Assembly (NCBI GenBank): GCA_009908925.1
Contig: JAAAOH010000151.1
Coordinates: 1-6,119 of the forward strand
Direction: 5' to 3'
Length of the DNA stretch: 6,119 bases
Origin: Spirochaetota bacterium
Lineage (GTDB): Bacteria; Spirochaetota; Spirochaetia; DSM-27196; PWMO01
In this document: positions 1 through 5,434 of the stretch, piece after piece
How positions within the stretch are numbered: the first letter of the stretch is position 1
Layout of the letters: the number at the start of each line of letters is the position of its first letter
The notes under the pieces: generated by a model
What the model was told of the DNA's origin: nothing
Database searches by the model: none
Seen by the model: the letters and a program-made list of their open reading frames with translations, nothing else
Made by a program: the position numbers and the translations under genes

Positions 1-211
1 GGGTACGCCCCGTGATTGGTCTGCGGATCTGCCGTTCGCCGCGACCATGGAAGAGGTGGAGCTGGCAGAGGGCGAGTACTTCCTCGCAAGCGATAACCGT
101 ATCGCGGGGCTGGACTCCCGTCATCGCGGACCGGTGGATGGCGAAGAACTGCGCTCCCGTGTGCTGCTGAGATACTGGCCGCTCTCGCGCTTCGGCGTTC
201 CCCGACCGTGA
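1..211 (+). CDS. lepB: Signal peptidase I, C-terminal fragment (5' end outside window)
   Basis: The reading frame is open from base 2 and ends at TGA 209-211, giving the last 69 residues of a protein. The segment GEYFLASDNR followed by GLDSRHRGPV matches the last conserved box (box E) of type I signal peptidases, usually written GDNR..S.DSR.WG, with the usual short tail after it (RVLLRYWPLSRFG). The family is a membrane-anchored serine/lysine protease that removes signal peptides from exported proteins; the catalytic Ser and Lys would lie upstream of the window and cannot be checked. Two box positions differ from the usual form: the Gly before DNR is Ser, and the Ser two residues before DSR is Gly. 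The stop codon overlaps the GTG start of hemW in a GTGA arrangement, suggesting cotranscription and coupled translation. The family call is fairly secure; whether the enzyme is fully active is open. Confidence 0.85.
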   Translation, partial: GTPRDWSADLPFAATMEEVELAEGEYFLASDNRIAGLDSRHRGPVDGEELRSRVLLRYWPLSRFGVPRP

Positions 212-237
212 ATCTTTCGGGCGTGAATCTTTCCCGC
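208..237 (+). repeat. 15-bp tandem direct repeat at the lepB/hemW junction
   Basis: Bases 208-222 (GTGAATCTTTCGGGC) and 223-237 (GTGAATCTTTCCCGC) match at 13 of 15 positions, with the first 11 identical. Each copy begins with GTGA. The first copy contains the lepB stop and a hemW GTG start; the second contains an in-frame GTG. The repeat encodes MNLSG then VNLSR. It looks like a small in-frame tandem duplication that doubled the hemW initiation site. Confidence 0.8.
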
Positions 238-1365
238 TACACTCCCACGGAGCCCATCGCTCTGTACGTCCATGTCCCCTTCTGTGCGACGAAGTGTGAC
301 TACTGCAGTTTCTATTCCACATGTCCACCGGCCGAAGAGTTTACGAGATCTGTCGTCGATGCCACGGTCGATCAGGCACATGAGCTGCTCGCGCGGCTCG
401 GGCGCCCCCATGTCCGCACGATCTACATCGGCGGTGGGACGCCCTCGGTCCTGGCACCCCGAATCTTTTCCCGGCTGGCTACGGGAGTCCTCGATGCTAC
501 CGGGCAGCAGCGTGTCGAGGAATGGACCGTGGAGGCGAATCCGGAGTCGATCAGCGCCTCATGGGTATCCGTGCTGGCCGATCTTCCCGTCACGCGAGTG
601 AGTGTGGGTGTACAGAGTTTTTCCGCGAGCGCGCGTGAGGCGATCGGGCGATCCGGCAGCGAGGGGGCGATCCTGCGCGCAGTGGAAGCGCTCAGGCGGG
701 GCGGGTTCGTAAGCATTGGAATCGATCTCATAGCGGGCGTTCCCGGGCAGAGTCCGGAGGACATTGTCTTCGACGTTGAGCGTGCTGTGGCGCTGGAGGC
801 CGACCATGTGAGCCTCTACACGCTCAGCCTGGACCCCGGCACGCCGATTGCGGGCCGAGTCGCGCGTGGTGAGGTCAAGCTTCCCCCGGACGAGGCGGTC
901 GTGGAAGGGGTGGATGCGGGGTGCCGGCGCCTTGCCGCCGCGGGCATATATCGCTATGAAGTGTCGAACTATGCGCGACCGGGGCGGGAATGCCACCACA
1001 ACGATGCCTACTGGCTGCTCGAGCCCTCCGTCGGGGTGGGACCGTCGGCGGTGTCGACACTCCCGGGCGGGGACGGGACGGCACTGCGCCTGACCACCGA
1101 CGCGGAGCCCGAGCTGGTGACGCCCCGGAGCTTCCTGCTCGAGCATTTCATGATGGGGTTGCGGCGCGCCCGGGGGCTCCCGTCGGACCGGGTCGTTGAA
1201 CGATTCGGTGCCGGGCCCGAGGACTTCGTCCCGCGCACGGTCGCGCGCTGGGAGGGGGCGGGGCTGCTTCGGTGCAGCGCGGAAGGGCTGGTCATGAGCG
1301 ATGAGGGCATGTGGCATCTCGACGGCCTGCTCTCTGAGGTCGCCGCGGAGCTTTCTCCAACTTGA
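208..1365 (+). CDS. hemW: HemW-type radical SAM protein (heme chaperone, HemN-like family)
   Basis: This 385-residue protein has the radical SAM cluster motif CATKCDYC (Cys26, Cys30, Cys33) for a 4Fe-4S cluster. Phe35 follows where true coproporphyrinogen III dehydrogenase HemN has a fourth Cys, which points to HemW. Other family marks are GGGTPS (75-80), VEANPE (108-113), GVQSF (134-138), GIDLIAGVPGQ (171-181), YEVSNYA (250-256) and CHHNDAYW (262-269), then a C-terminal domain to residue 385. Length is normal for HemW (about 370-390). HemW proteins bind heme and are thought to deliver it to target proteins; many were formerly misannotated as oxygen-independent coproporphyrinogen oxidases. 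The start is GTG 208, overlapping the lepB stop; a second GTG at 223, created by a tandem duplication, would give a protein five residues shorter. Neither has a clear Shine-Dalgarno, so translation is probably coupled to lepB. Start choice is uncertain; the family call is strong. Confidence 0.93.
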   Translation: MNLSGVNLSRYTPTEPIALYVHVPFCATKCDYCSFYSTCPPAEEFTRSVVDATVDQAHELLARLGRPHVRTIYIGGGTPSVLAPRIFSRLATGVLDATGQQRVEEWTVEANPESISASWVSVLADLPVTRVSVGVQSFSASAREAIGRSGSEGAILRAVEALRRGGFVSIGIDLIAGVPGQSPEDIVFDVERAVALEADHVSLYTLSLDPGTPIAGRVARGEVKLPPDEAVVEGVDAGCRRLAAAGIYRYEVSNYARPGRECHHNDAYWLLEPSVGVGPSAVSTLPGGDGTALRLTTDAEPELVTPRSFLLEHFMMGLRRARGLPSDRVVERFGAGPEDFVPRTVARWEGAGLLRCSAEGLVMSDEGMWHLDGLLSEVAAELSPT

Positions 1366-1390
1366 CTCCCTCCGGTGCTGGTGATACCGT
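1362..1390 (+). promoter_or_regulatory. Candidate sigma-70-type promoter for yebC-ruvCAB-queA
   Basis: TTGACT (1362-1367) matches 5 of 6 bases of the -35 consensus and overlaps the hemW stop codon. After a 17-base spacer comes TACCGT (1385-1390), which keeps the key T, A and final T of a -10 box. It is preceded by TGA (1382-1384), an extended -10 TGn element. Transcription would start near 1396-1398, leaving a leader of about 44 bases before yebC. An imperfect dyad, CGGT (1373-1376) and ACCG (1386-1389), straddles the spacer and could be an operator or chance. This is the best-formed promoter seen in the window. Confidence 0.5.
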
Positions 1391-1429
1391 TAGTCTCACA
1401 CTCTCCAACAATTAGCAGATTAGTTTATA

Positions 1430-1435
1430 GAGGAG
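1430..1435 (+). promoter_or_regulatory. Ribosome binding site of yebC
   Basis: GAGGAG lies 5 bases before ATG 1441. It decides the yebC start: an upstream in-frame start at 1375 would add 22 residues unrelated to the family, whereas MSGHSKW at 1441 is the classic YebC N-terminus. It is the strongest Shine-Dalgarno in the window and sits in a locally AT-rich leader (about 1405-1430), in line with fresh initiation on a new transcript. Confidence 0.8.
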
Positions 1436-1440
1436 CACGA

Positions 1441-2187
1441 ATGTCCGGTCATAGTAAATGGGCGACCATACGCCATAAGAAGGGTGCGCAGGACGCCAAG
1501 CGGGGCAAGGTCTTCACAAAGCTTATTAAGGAGATCACGGTGGCCGCGCGCATGGGCGGTGGAGACATGGAAACCAATCCGCGCCTGCGTCAGGCAGTTG
1601 TCAAGGCCAAGTCCGAGAACATGCCCAAGGAGAACATAGACCGTGCGATCAAGAAAGGCACGGGAGAGCTCGAAGGCGTTGATTACGTAGAGATGGCCTA
1701 CGAAGGCTATGGCCCAGGGGGCGTCGCCATTATGGTGGAAGCGCTGACCGACAACAAGAACCGCACCGCCGCGGATGTGCGGAGCATTTTCTCGAAGCAC
1801 GGTGGAAACCTCGGCGAGAACGGCTGTGTGTCCTATCTCTTCACACGCAAGGGCGTCATCGCCTATCCGACCGAGAAATACGGCGAGGACGAGATCCTCG
1901 AACACGCCCTCGAGGCCGGCGCGGAGGATGTCTCGACCGAAGGGGACCAGATCGAAGTGACCTGTGCTCCCGACGATTTCGAGAACCTCCTGCAGGCGAT
2001 GCAGGACGCCGGATTCGAGGAGAGCTCGGCGTCGATTTCGAAGATCCCCGAGGCAACGATCTCGCTCGACCCGGAGGGGACCCGCAAGGCGTTGAAGCTC
2101 ATAGAGCTTATCGACGACCACGACGATATCCAGGAGGTCTCGACGAACCTGGACATCCCCGACGATCTGGATCTTTCCGAAGAATGA
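1441..2187 (+). CDS. yebC: YebC/TACO1 family gene-expression factor
   Basis: The 248-residue protein starts with MSGHSKWATIRHKKGAQDAK, the hallmark of the YebC/TACO1 family, followed by NPRLRQAVVKAKSENMPKEN (46-65), AIKKGTGE (69-76), YEGYGPGGVA (87-96) and NKNRTAADVRSIFSKHGGNL (105-124). Length is normal (about 240-250). Bacterial members were long annotated as transcriptional regulators. More recent work links the family, including mitochondrial TACO1, to translation, notably of proline-rich stretches; which role applies here cannot be read from the sequence. The C-terminus is strongly acidic (residues 225-248). The gene has its own Shine-Dalgarno and a promoter candidate just upstream, and its end overlaps ruvC by ATGA, so it is probably the first gene of the ruv operon. 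The yebC-ruvC pairing is common in bacteria. Confidence 0.97.
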   Translation: MSGHSKWATIRHKKGAQDAKRGKVFTKLIKEITVAARMGGGDMETNPRLRQAVVKAKSENMPKENIDRAIKKGTGELEGVDYVEMAYEGYGPGGVAIMVEALTDNKNRTAADVRSIFSKHGGNLGENGCVSYLFTRKGVIAYPTEKYGEDEILEHALEAGAEDVSTEGDQIEVTCAPDDFENLLQAMQDAGFEESSASISKIPEATISLDPEGTRKALKLIELIDDHDDIQEVSTNLDIPDDLDLSEE

Positions 2188-2723
2188 GCCTGATACTGGG
2201 TATCGACCCAGGTCTTGCCCACACGGGGTGGGGCGTGATAGATCCCCGCGACAACCGCTATCACCTCGTGGGCCACGGGGTCATCAGTACCGCAGCGGGC
2301 ATGGCGCCCGGGGCCCGGCTCGACCGGCTCTACACTGAGGTAACGGCTGTTCTCGAGAAATATCACCCCGCCGAGGCGGGAGTTGAAAATCTCTACTTCG
2401 CGAAGAACGCCACCAGTGCCATCCCCGTCGCGCAGGCGCGGGGTGTTGTCCTGCTTGCCCTCGAGCGGGCGGGGGTGCGAGCTGCCGAGTACACACCGCA
2501 GGCAATAAAGCAGGCCATCGTCGGACAGGGCCGCGCCGAGAAGTCGCAGGTGCAGGCGCTCTTGCGGGTTCTTCTCGGCATTCGCGAGGTGCCCGCACCG
2601 GATCACGCGGCCGACGCCCTCGCGGCCGCGGTGTGTCATATCCACAATCTCGGCTTTGCCGAGCGGGCATTCCCGACCACAGCCCCCCGCGGCGGCGAGC
2701 GCGGCCCGGAGACAGCAGGATAG
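2184..2723 (+). CDS. ruvC: Holliday junction endonuclease RuvC
   Basis: RuvC is the resolvase that cuts Holliday junctions symmetrically, acting with RuvAB during recombinational repair. The 179-residue protein begins MSLILGIDPG, placing the first catalytic acid at Asp8. The others are Glu68 (in GVENLYFAKN), His141 and Asp144 (in PDHAADALAAA). Having His at the third site, where E. coli has Asp, is known from Thermus RuvC and should not abolish activity. The basic residues Lys109 and Lys120 in KQAIVGQGRAEKSQVQ correspond to the conserved lysines of the E. coli enzyme. A tail of about 20 residues rich in Pro, Gly and charged residues extends past the core. ATG 2184 overlaps the yebC stop (ATGA) with no strong ribosome site, so translation is probably coupled. 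ruvA follows after 4 bases. Confidence 0.97.
   Translation: MSLILGIDPGLAHTGWGVIDPRDNRYHLVGHGVISTAAGMAPGARLDRLYTEVTAVLEKYHPAEAGVENLYFAKNATSAIPVAQARGVVLLALERAGVRAAEYTPQAIKQAIVGQGRAEKSQVQALLRVLLGIREVPAPDHAADALAAAVCHIHNLGFAERAFPTTAPRGGERGPETAG
2717..2720 (+). promoter_or_regulatory. Ribosome binding site of ruvA
   Basis: AGGA inside the last codons of ruvC lies 7 bases before ATG 2728. It supports that start over the upstream in-frame ATG at 2656, which would add 24 residues of Pro/Ala/Arg-rich sequence with no family match. Confidence 0.6.
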
Positions 2724-2727
2724 CAGC

Positions 2728-3309
2728 ATGTTCAACAGTCTTACCGGAGCGGTTTCGGCGACCGGTCCCGACTACGTTCGGATACAGACAGGCGGCATCG
2801 AGTGGCATCTCGAGGCGTCGGGGCGGACGGTGCAGCGGCTTGCCGGCTCACGCGGTGAGGTTCGCGTGCCGGTCTATCTGTATCACCGCGAGGACGTGAT
2901 GCGCATGTACGGCTTTGCCGACGAGCACGAGCGTCGCGTCTTCGAAGAGCTTCTTACCGTCTCCGGCATCGGACCGCGGCAGGCGTTGAAGATACTCACC
3001 GGCGTCACTGCGCGGGAGTTGCAGCAGCTCGTCGAGCATGAAGACGTGAAGGGCCTCTCGTCTCTCCCGGGGGTGGGCAAGAAGACGGCGGAAAAGATGG
3101 TCTTCACCCTCAAGGGAACACTTATCACATCGGCAGACGGAACGACCGAGCCTGTTTCCGACATCGTGCAGGCCCTCGCAGCAATGGGATTCGAGGAGCG
3201 GCGGGCCACCGAGGCGGTACGGGGCATTCTCTCCGGCGACGATCTGCCCGAAGATGCCGGTGCACGGGAGTCCGAGGTTCTCAGGCGGGCCATCGTGGAG
3301 CTCAGCTGA
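2728..3309 (+). CDS. ruvA: Holliday junction branch migration protein RuvA
   Basis: RuvA is the tetrameric protein that binds and holds open the Holliday junction and loads the RuvB motor. The 193-residue product starts MFNSLTGAV, the expected N-terminal OB-fold beginning. HREDVMRMYGF (53-63) carries Glu55 and Asp56, the acidic-pin residues, at the same numbers as in E. coli. Two helix-hairpin-helix DNA-binding motifs follow: VSGIGPRQALKIL (78-90) and LPGVGKKTAEKM (113-124). After a linker (about 131-143), the C-terminal RuvB-binding domain runs from about 144 (DIVQALAAMGF) to 193. It is slightly shorter than the E. coli protein (203). The start at 2728 is chosen for the family N-terminus and the AGGA ribosome site. 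It lies 4 bases after ruvC and 48 bases before ruvB. Confidence 0.96.
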   Translation: MFNSLTGAVSATGPDYVRIQTGGIEWHLEASGRTVQRLAGSRGEVRVPVYLYHREDVMRMYGFADEHERRVFEELLTVSGIGPRQALKILTGVTARELQQLVEHEDVKGLSSLPGVGKKTAEKMVFTLKGTLITSADGTTEPVSDIVQALAAMGFEERRATEAVRGILSGDDLPEDAGARESEVLRRAIVELS

Positions 3310-3339
3310 TGGGGTCGCTTCTCAGCCGGGCGCAGGGCA

Positions 3340-3348
3340 TGGTACCCT
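3340..3348 (+). promoter_or_regulatory. Possible extended -10 element before ruvB (weak)
   Basis: TGG then TACCCT (3340-3348) fits an extended -10 pattern and closely resembles TGATACCGT upstream of yebC. No good -35 is visible; TTCTCA at 3319-3324 is the nearest and is poor. Transcription would start near 3354-3356, giving almost no leader before ATG 3358. That would fit the absence of a Shine-Dalgarno for ruvB. The rest of the 48-bp ruvA-ruvB gap shows no terminator. Chance similarity is likely enough that this stays a weak call. Confidence 0.2.
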
Positions 3349-3357
3349 CACAGATGT

Positions 3358-4386
3358 ATGGGTGATCCCGGTATCCTTCGGGGCGAGTACTCCGAAGACG
3401 ACAGTGTCGAGCCTCGCCTTCGTCCCGTCAGCCTCTCCGACTTTCAGGGGCAGGACGCCGTCAAGGAGAACCTCGCGGTTTTCATCCGAGCGGCGCGCGA
3501 ACGCGACGACAGCCTCGACCACGTTTTTCTCAGCGGCCCGCCCGGACTCGGCAAGACCACCCTCGCAGGAATCATGGCGCACGAGATGGGCGTGGATTTC
3601 AAGGTGACATCCGCGCCGGCCCTCGATAAGCCCAAGGATCTTGCCGGTATCCTCACGACTCTTGCCGAGGGGGCGGTGTTCTTCATCGACGAAGTGCATC
3701 GGCTGAAGCCCGTCATGGAGGAGATGCTCTACATCGCCATGGAGGACTTCGAGCTCGACTGGATTGTCGGGCAGGGCCCCGCCGCCCGCACTATTCGCAT
3801 TCCCATCCCGCCCTTCACACTGGTGGGCGCGACCACGAAGCCCGGAAATGTCGCGGGCCCACTGCATAGCCGCTTCGGCATCACCGTCCGACTGGATTTC
3901 TACACACTCGCGGATATCGTAAAGATCGTCCGGCGCTCGGCCGGAATTCTCGGCATTCAGGTGAGCGAGGACGCGCTCGAGCTCATTGCCCAGTCGGCCC
4001 GTGGTACACCGAGAGTTGCAAACCGGCTGCTTCGCCGGGTTCGGGATTTCGCCCAGGTGCTCGGAGACGGGCGCGTGGAGGCGGAGATAGTTGAAGAGAG
4101 CTTAAGGCGCCTCCAGATCGACTCGTACGGCCTCGAGACGCACGATCGGCGTATCCTCGCCACCATCATAGAGCATTACGAGGGCGGCCCGGTCGGCGCC
4201 GAAACGCTCGCAATTTCCATCGGAGAGGGGATTGATACCCTCGAAGACTTCTACGAGCCCTATCTGATCCAGCGGGGCTTTCTCAAGCGAACACCGCGGG
4301 GGCGCGTCGTTACGCCGCTTGCCTTCGAGCATCTCGGATACTCACCGGACGGAAGAAAGCGTGAAGACCAGGGATTTCTCTTTTGA
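3358..4386 (+). CDS. ruvB: Holliday junction branch migration ATPase RuvB
   Basis: RuvB is the AAA+ hexameric ring motor that pumps DNA through the RuvA-junction complex. The 342-residue protein has LRPVSLSDFQGQ (21-32) before the nucleotide site, Walker A GPPGLGKTT (60-68), Walker B FFIDEVHR (108-115), sensor 1 LVGATT (155-160), the arginine finger in SRFG (Arg172) and sensor 2 in GTPRVANRLLRR (216-227). A C-terminal winged-helix domain contains GPVGAETLAISIGE (277-290), EPYLIQRGFLKRTPRGR (300-316) and HLGY (325-328). After sensor 1 the sequence reads KPGNVAGPLHSRFG, where many proteobacterial proteins have R(A/S)G...PLRDRFG; I recall a similar Lys form in spirochaetes. Length is typical. 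The ATG at 3358 lacks a Shine-Dalgarno at normal spacing, an oddity for an operon gene after a 48-bp gap. The 3' end overlaps queA by 26 bases. Confidence 0.97.
   Translation: MGDPGILRGEYSEDDSVEPRLRPVSLSDFQGQDAVKENLAVFIRAARERDDSLDHVFLSGPPGLGKTTLAGIMAHEMGVDFKVTSAPALDKPKDLAGILTTLAEGAVFFIDEVHRLKPVMEEMLYIAMEDFELDWIVGQGPAARTIRIPIPPFTLVGATTKPGNVAGPLHSRFGITVRLDFYTLADIVKIVRRSAGILGIQVSEDALELIAQSARGTPRVANRLLRRVRDFAQVLGDGRVEAEIVEESLRRLQIDSYGLETHDRRILATIIEHYEGGPVGAETLAISIGEGIDTLEDFYEPYLIQRGFLKRTPRGRVVTPLAFEHLGYSPDGRKREDQGFLF
4351..4355 (+). promoter_or_regulatory. Ribosome binding site of queA
   Basis: GGAAG inside the ruvB 3' end lies 5 bases before GTG 4361. It supports the GTG start over the in-frame ATG at 4319, which would add 14 residues (MPSSIS...) not seen in the QueA family. 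Confidence 0.6.
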
Positions 4387-5434
4387 GCTCCCCGAAGAGC
4401 TCATAGCACAAAAGCCGGCGGACCGGCGCGAAGACGCGCGTCTGCTCGTGCTCGACAGCGAGAGTGGCACCCGCCGGCACAGTCGTGTCTCGGAGCTTTC
4501 CGCGCATCTCGAGGCAGGCAGCCTGCTTGTCCTCAACGATACTCGTGTGCGAAAGGCCCGCTTTGAGGCCGAGCGAGTGGACACCGAGGGCTCGGCGGAG
4601 TTCCTGCTGGTCGAGCAGATCGACCGGCGCCGCTGGTGGGCCATAACGAACCGCGGAAAGCGGGCGCGGGTGGGCCTCTCCTACCGTTTCCCGGATGGAC
4701 GGGTGGCGCGAATCATCGAGCGTGATGCAGAGCGCAGGCTGCTGGAGTTCGACGCCGACCTCGACGAGAGCTACCTCGAGCAGCATGGATCCGTGCCGCT
4801 GCCTCCCTACATCCGCCGCAGCGCGGATTCCGATGACGCTGAGCGCTACCAGACGGTGTATGCGCGGACCATCGGGTCGGTGGCTGCGCCGACCGCGGGG
4901 CTGCACTTCACCGAATCACTCCTTGCGCGCCTGTCGGAGGCGGGAATAGAGATACGCTTTCTCACGCTGCACGTCGGCCTCGGCACCTTTGCCCCGGTGC
5001 GCGCCGAGGATATCGAAGATCACACGATGCACTCGGAACGCTTCGAGATACCGCCGGAAACCGCCGAGGCCGTCAACAGCGCACGGGCGGAGGGAAGGCC
5101 GGTCGTCGCGGTCGGTACGACGAGCGTGCGCGCCCTCGAGAGCGCTGCGAGGGAGTCGACCCGGGGGCCGGAGGGCAGCGCAGGGTCGACGGGGCCGACG
5201 CGCCCCGCGCCGTCGGTAGAGCCCGGAATGCGTGAGACGGATATTTTCATCTATCCCGGATACAGATTCCGCGTCGTGGACTCGCTCTTCACCAACTTCC
5301 ACACGCCCGAGTCCACGCTGCTCATGCTCGTTTCTGCATTCGCCGGACGCGAGGTGATTCTGGAAGCTTACCGGGAGGCGGTAGCAGAGCGCTACCGGTT
5401 CTTCTCATACGGCGACGCGATGCTCATTCAGTAG
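4361..5434 (+). CDS. queA: tRNA S-adenosylmethionine ribosyltransferase-isomerase (QueA)
   Basis: QueA transfers and isomerises the ribosyl part of S-adenosylmethionine onto preQ1 at the wobble position of tRNA (GUN anticodons), forming epoxyqueuosine in the queuosine pathway. The 357-residue product starts MKTRDFSFELPEELIAQKPA, the standard N-terminus. Further motifs are LNDTRV (58-63), PLPPYI (146-151), ERYQTVYART and GSVAAPTAGLHFT (161-184), LHVGLGTFAPV (203-213), DHTMHSE (220-226), GTTSVRALE (252-260), TDIFIYPGY (293-301), TNFHTPESTLLMLVSAFAG (311-329) and RYRFFSYGDAMLI (344-356). A Gly/Pro/Ser/Thr-rich stretch at about 264-290 lies between GTTSVRALE and TDIFIYPGY; a spacer there is common but this one is low in complexity. 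TNFHTPES has Thr where most members have Leu. The GTG start overlaps ruvB by 26 bases. The stop (5432-5434) overlaps the end of the opposite-strand gene. No other queuosine gene is visible. Confidence 0.97.
   Translation: MKTRDFSFELPEELIAQKPADRREDARLLVLDSESGTRRHSRVSELSAHLEAGSLLVLNDTRVRKARFEAERVDTEGSAEFLLVEQIDRRRWWAITNRGKRARVGLSYRFPDGRVARIIERDAERRLLEFDADLDESYLEQHGSVPLPPYIRRSADSDDAERYQTVYARTIGSVAAPTAGLHFTESLLARLSEAGIEIRFLTLHVGLGTFAPVRAEDIEDHTMHSERFEIPPETAEAVNSARAEGRPVVAVGTTSVRALESAARESTRGPEGSAGSTGPTRPAPSVEPGMRETDIFIYPGYRFRVVDSLFTNFHTPESTLLMLVSAFAGREVILEAYREAVAERYRFFSYGDAMLIQ
5379..5406 (+). terminator. Terminator-like hairpin inside the 3' end of queA
   Basis: CGGTAGC (5379-5385), a 5-base loop AGAGC and GCTACCG (5391-5397) form a perfect 7-bp stem. 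On the + strand it is followed by the pyrimidine run TTCTTCTC (5399-5406). It lies about 25-50 bases before the queA stop, over codons for the conserved AVAERYRFFS. Because queA and the opposite gene overlap tail to tail, no intergenic space exists for a terminator. Read from the - strand the same stem lies about 30 bases past the stop of the 201-residue gene, but without a T run. The FFS codons would give the pyrimidine tract anyway, so it may be coincidence. Confidence 0.3.

Noticed and set aside
218..236. Small hairpin CGGG/CCCG enclosing the second hemW GTG
   Set aside because: The stem is only 4 bp with an 11-base loop and would be weak; it is a by-product of the duplicated unit's two mismatches.
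559..1317. Open frame on the - strand opposite hemW (252 codons)
   Set aside because: Its translation is rich in Arg, Pro and His with no domain pattern, typical of the shadow of a GC-rich gene; hemW motifs run through the same region.
1347..1358. GGAG/CTCC stem at the end of hemW as a terminator
   Set aside because: Only 4 bp with no following T run, so not a credible intrinsic terminator.
208..1365. Calling the radical SAM gene coproporphyrinogen III dehydrogenase (hemN)
   Set aside because: The fourth Cys of the HemN CxxxCxxCxC motif is Phe here (Phe35), and the length and remaining motifs fit HemW.
2604..2615. Loss of a RuvC active-site residue (His141 in place of Asp)
   Set aside because: His at this position is known in other RuvC proteins such as that of Thermus, so it is a normal variant rather than an inactive enzyme.
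1863..2735. Long open frame on the - strand opposite yebC and ruvC (290 codons)
   Set aside because: It lies wholly opposite two genes with clear catalytic motifs, its product has no recognisable family features, and long antisense frames are expected in GC-rich DNA.
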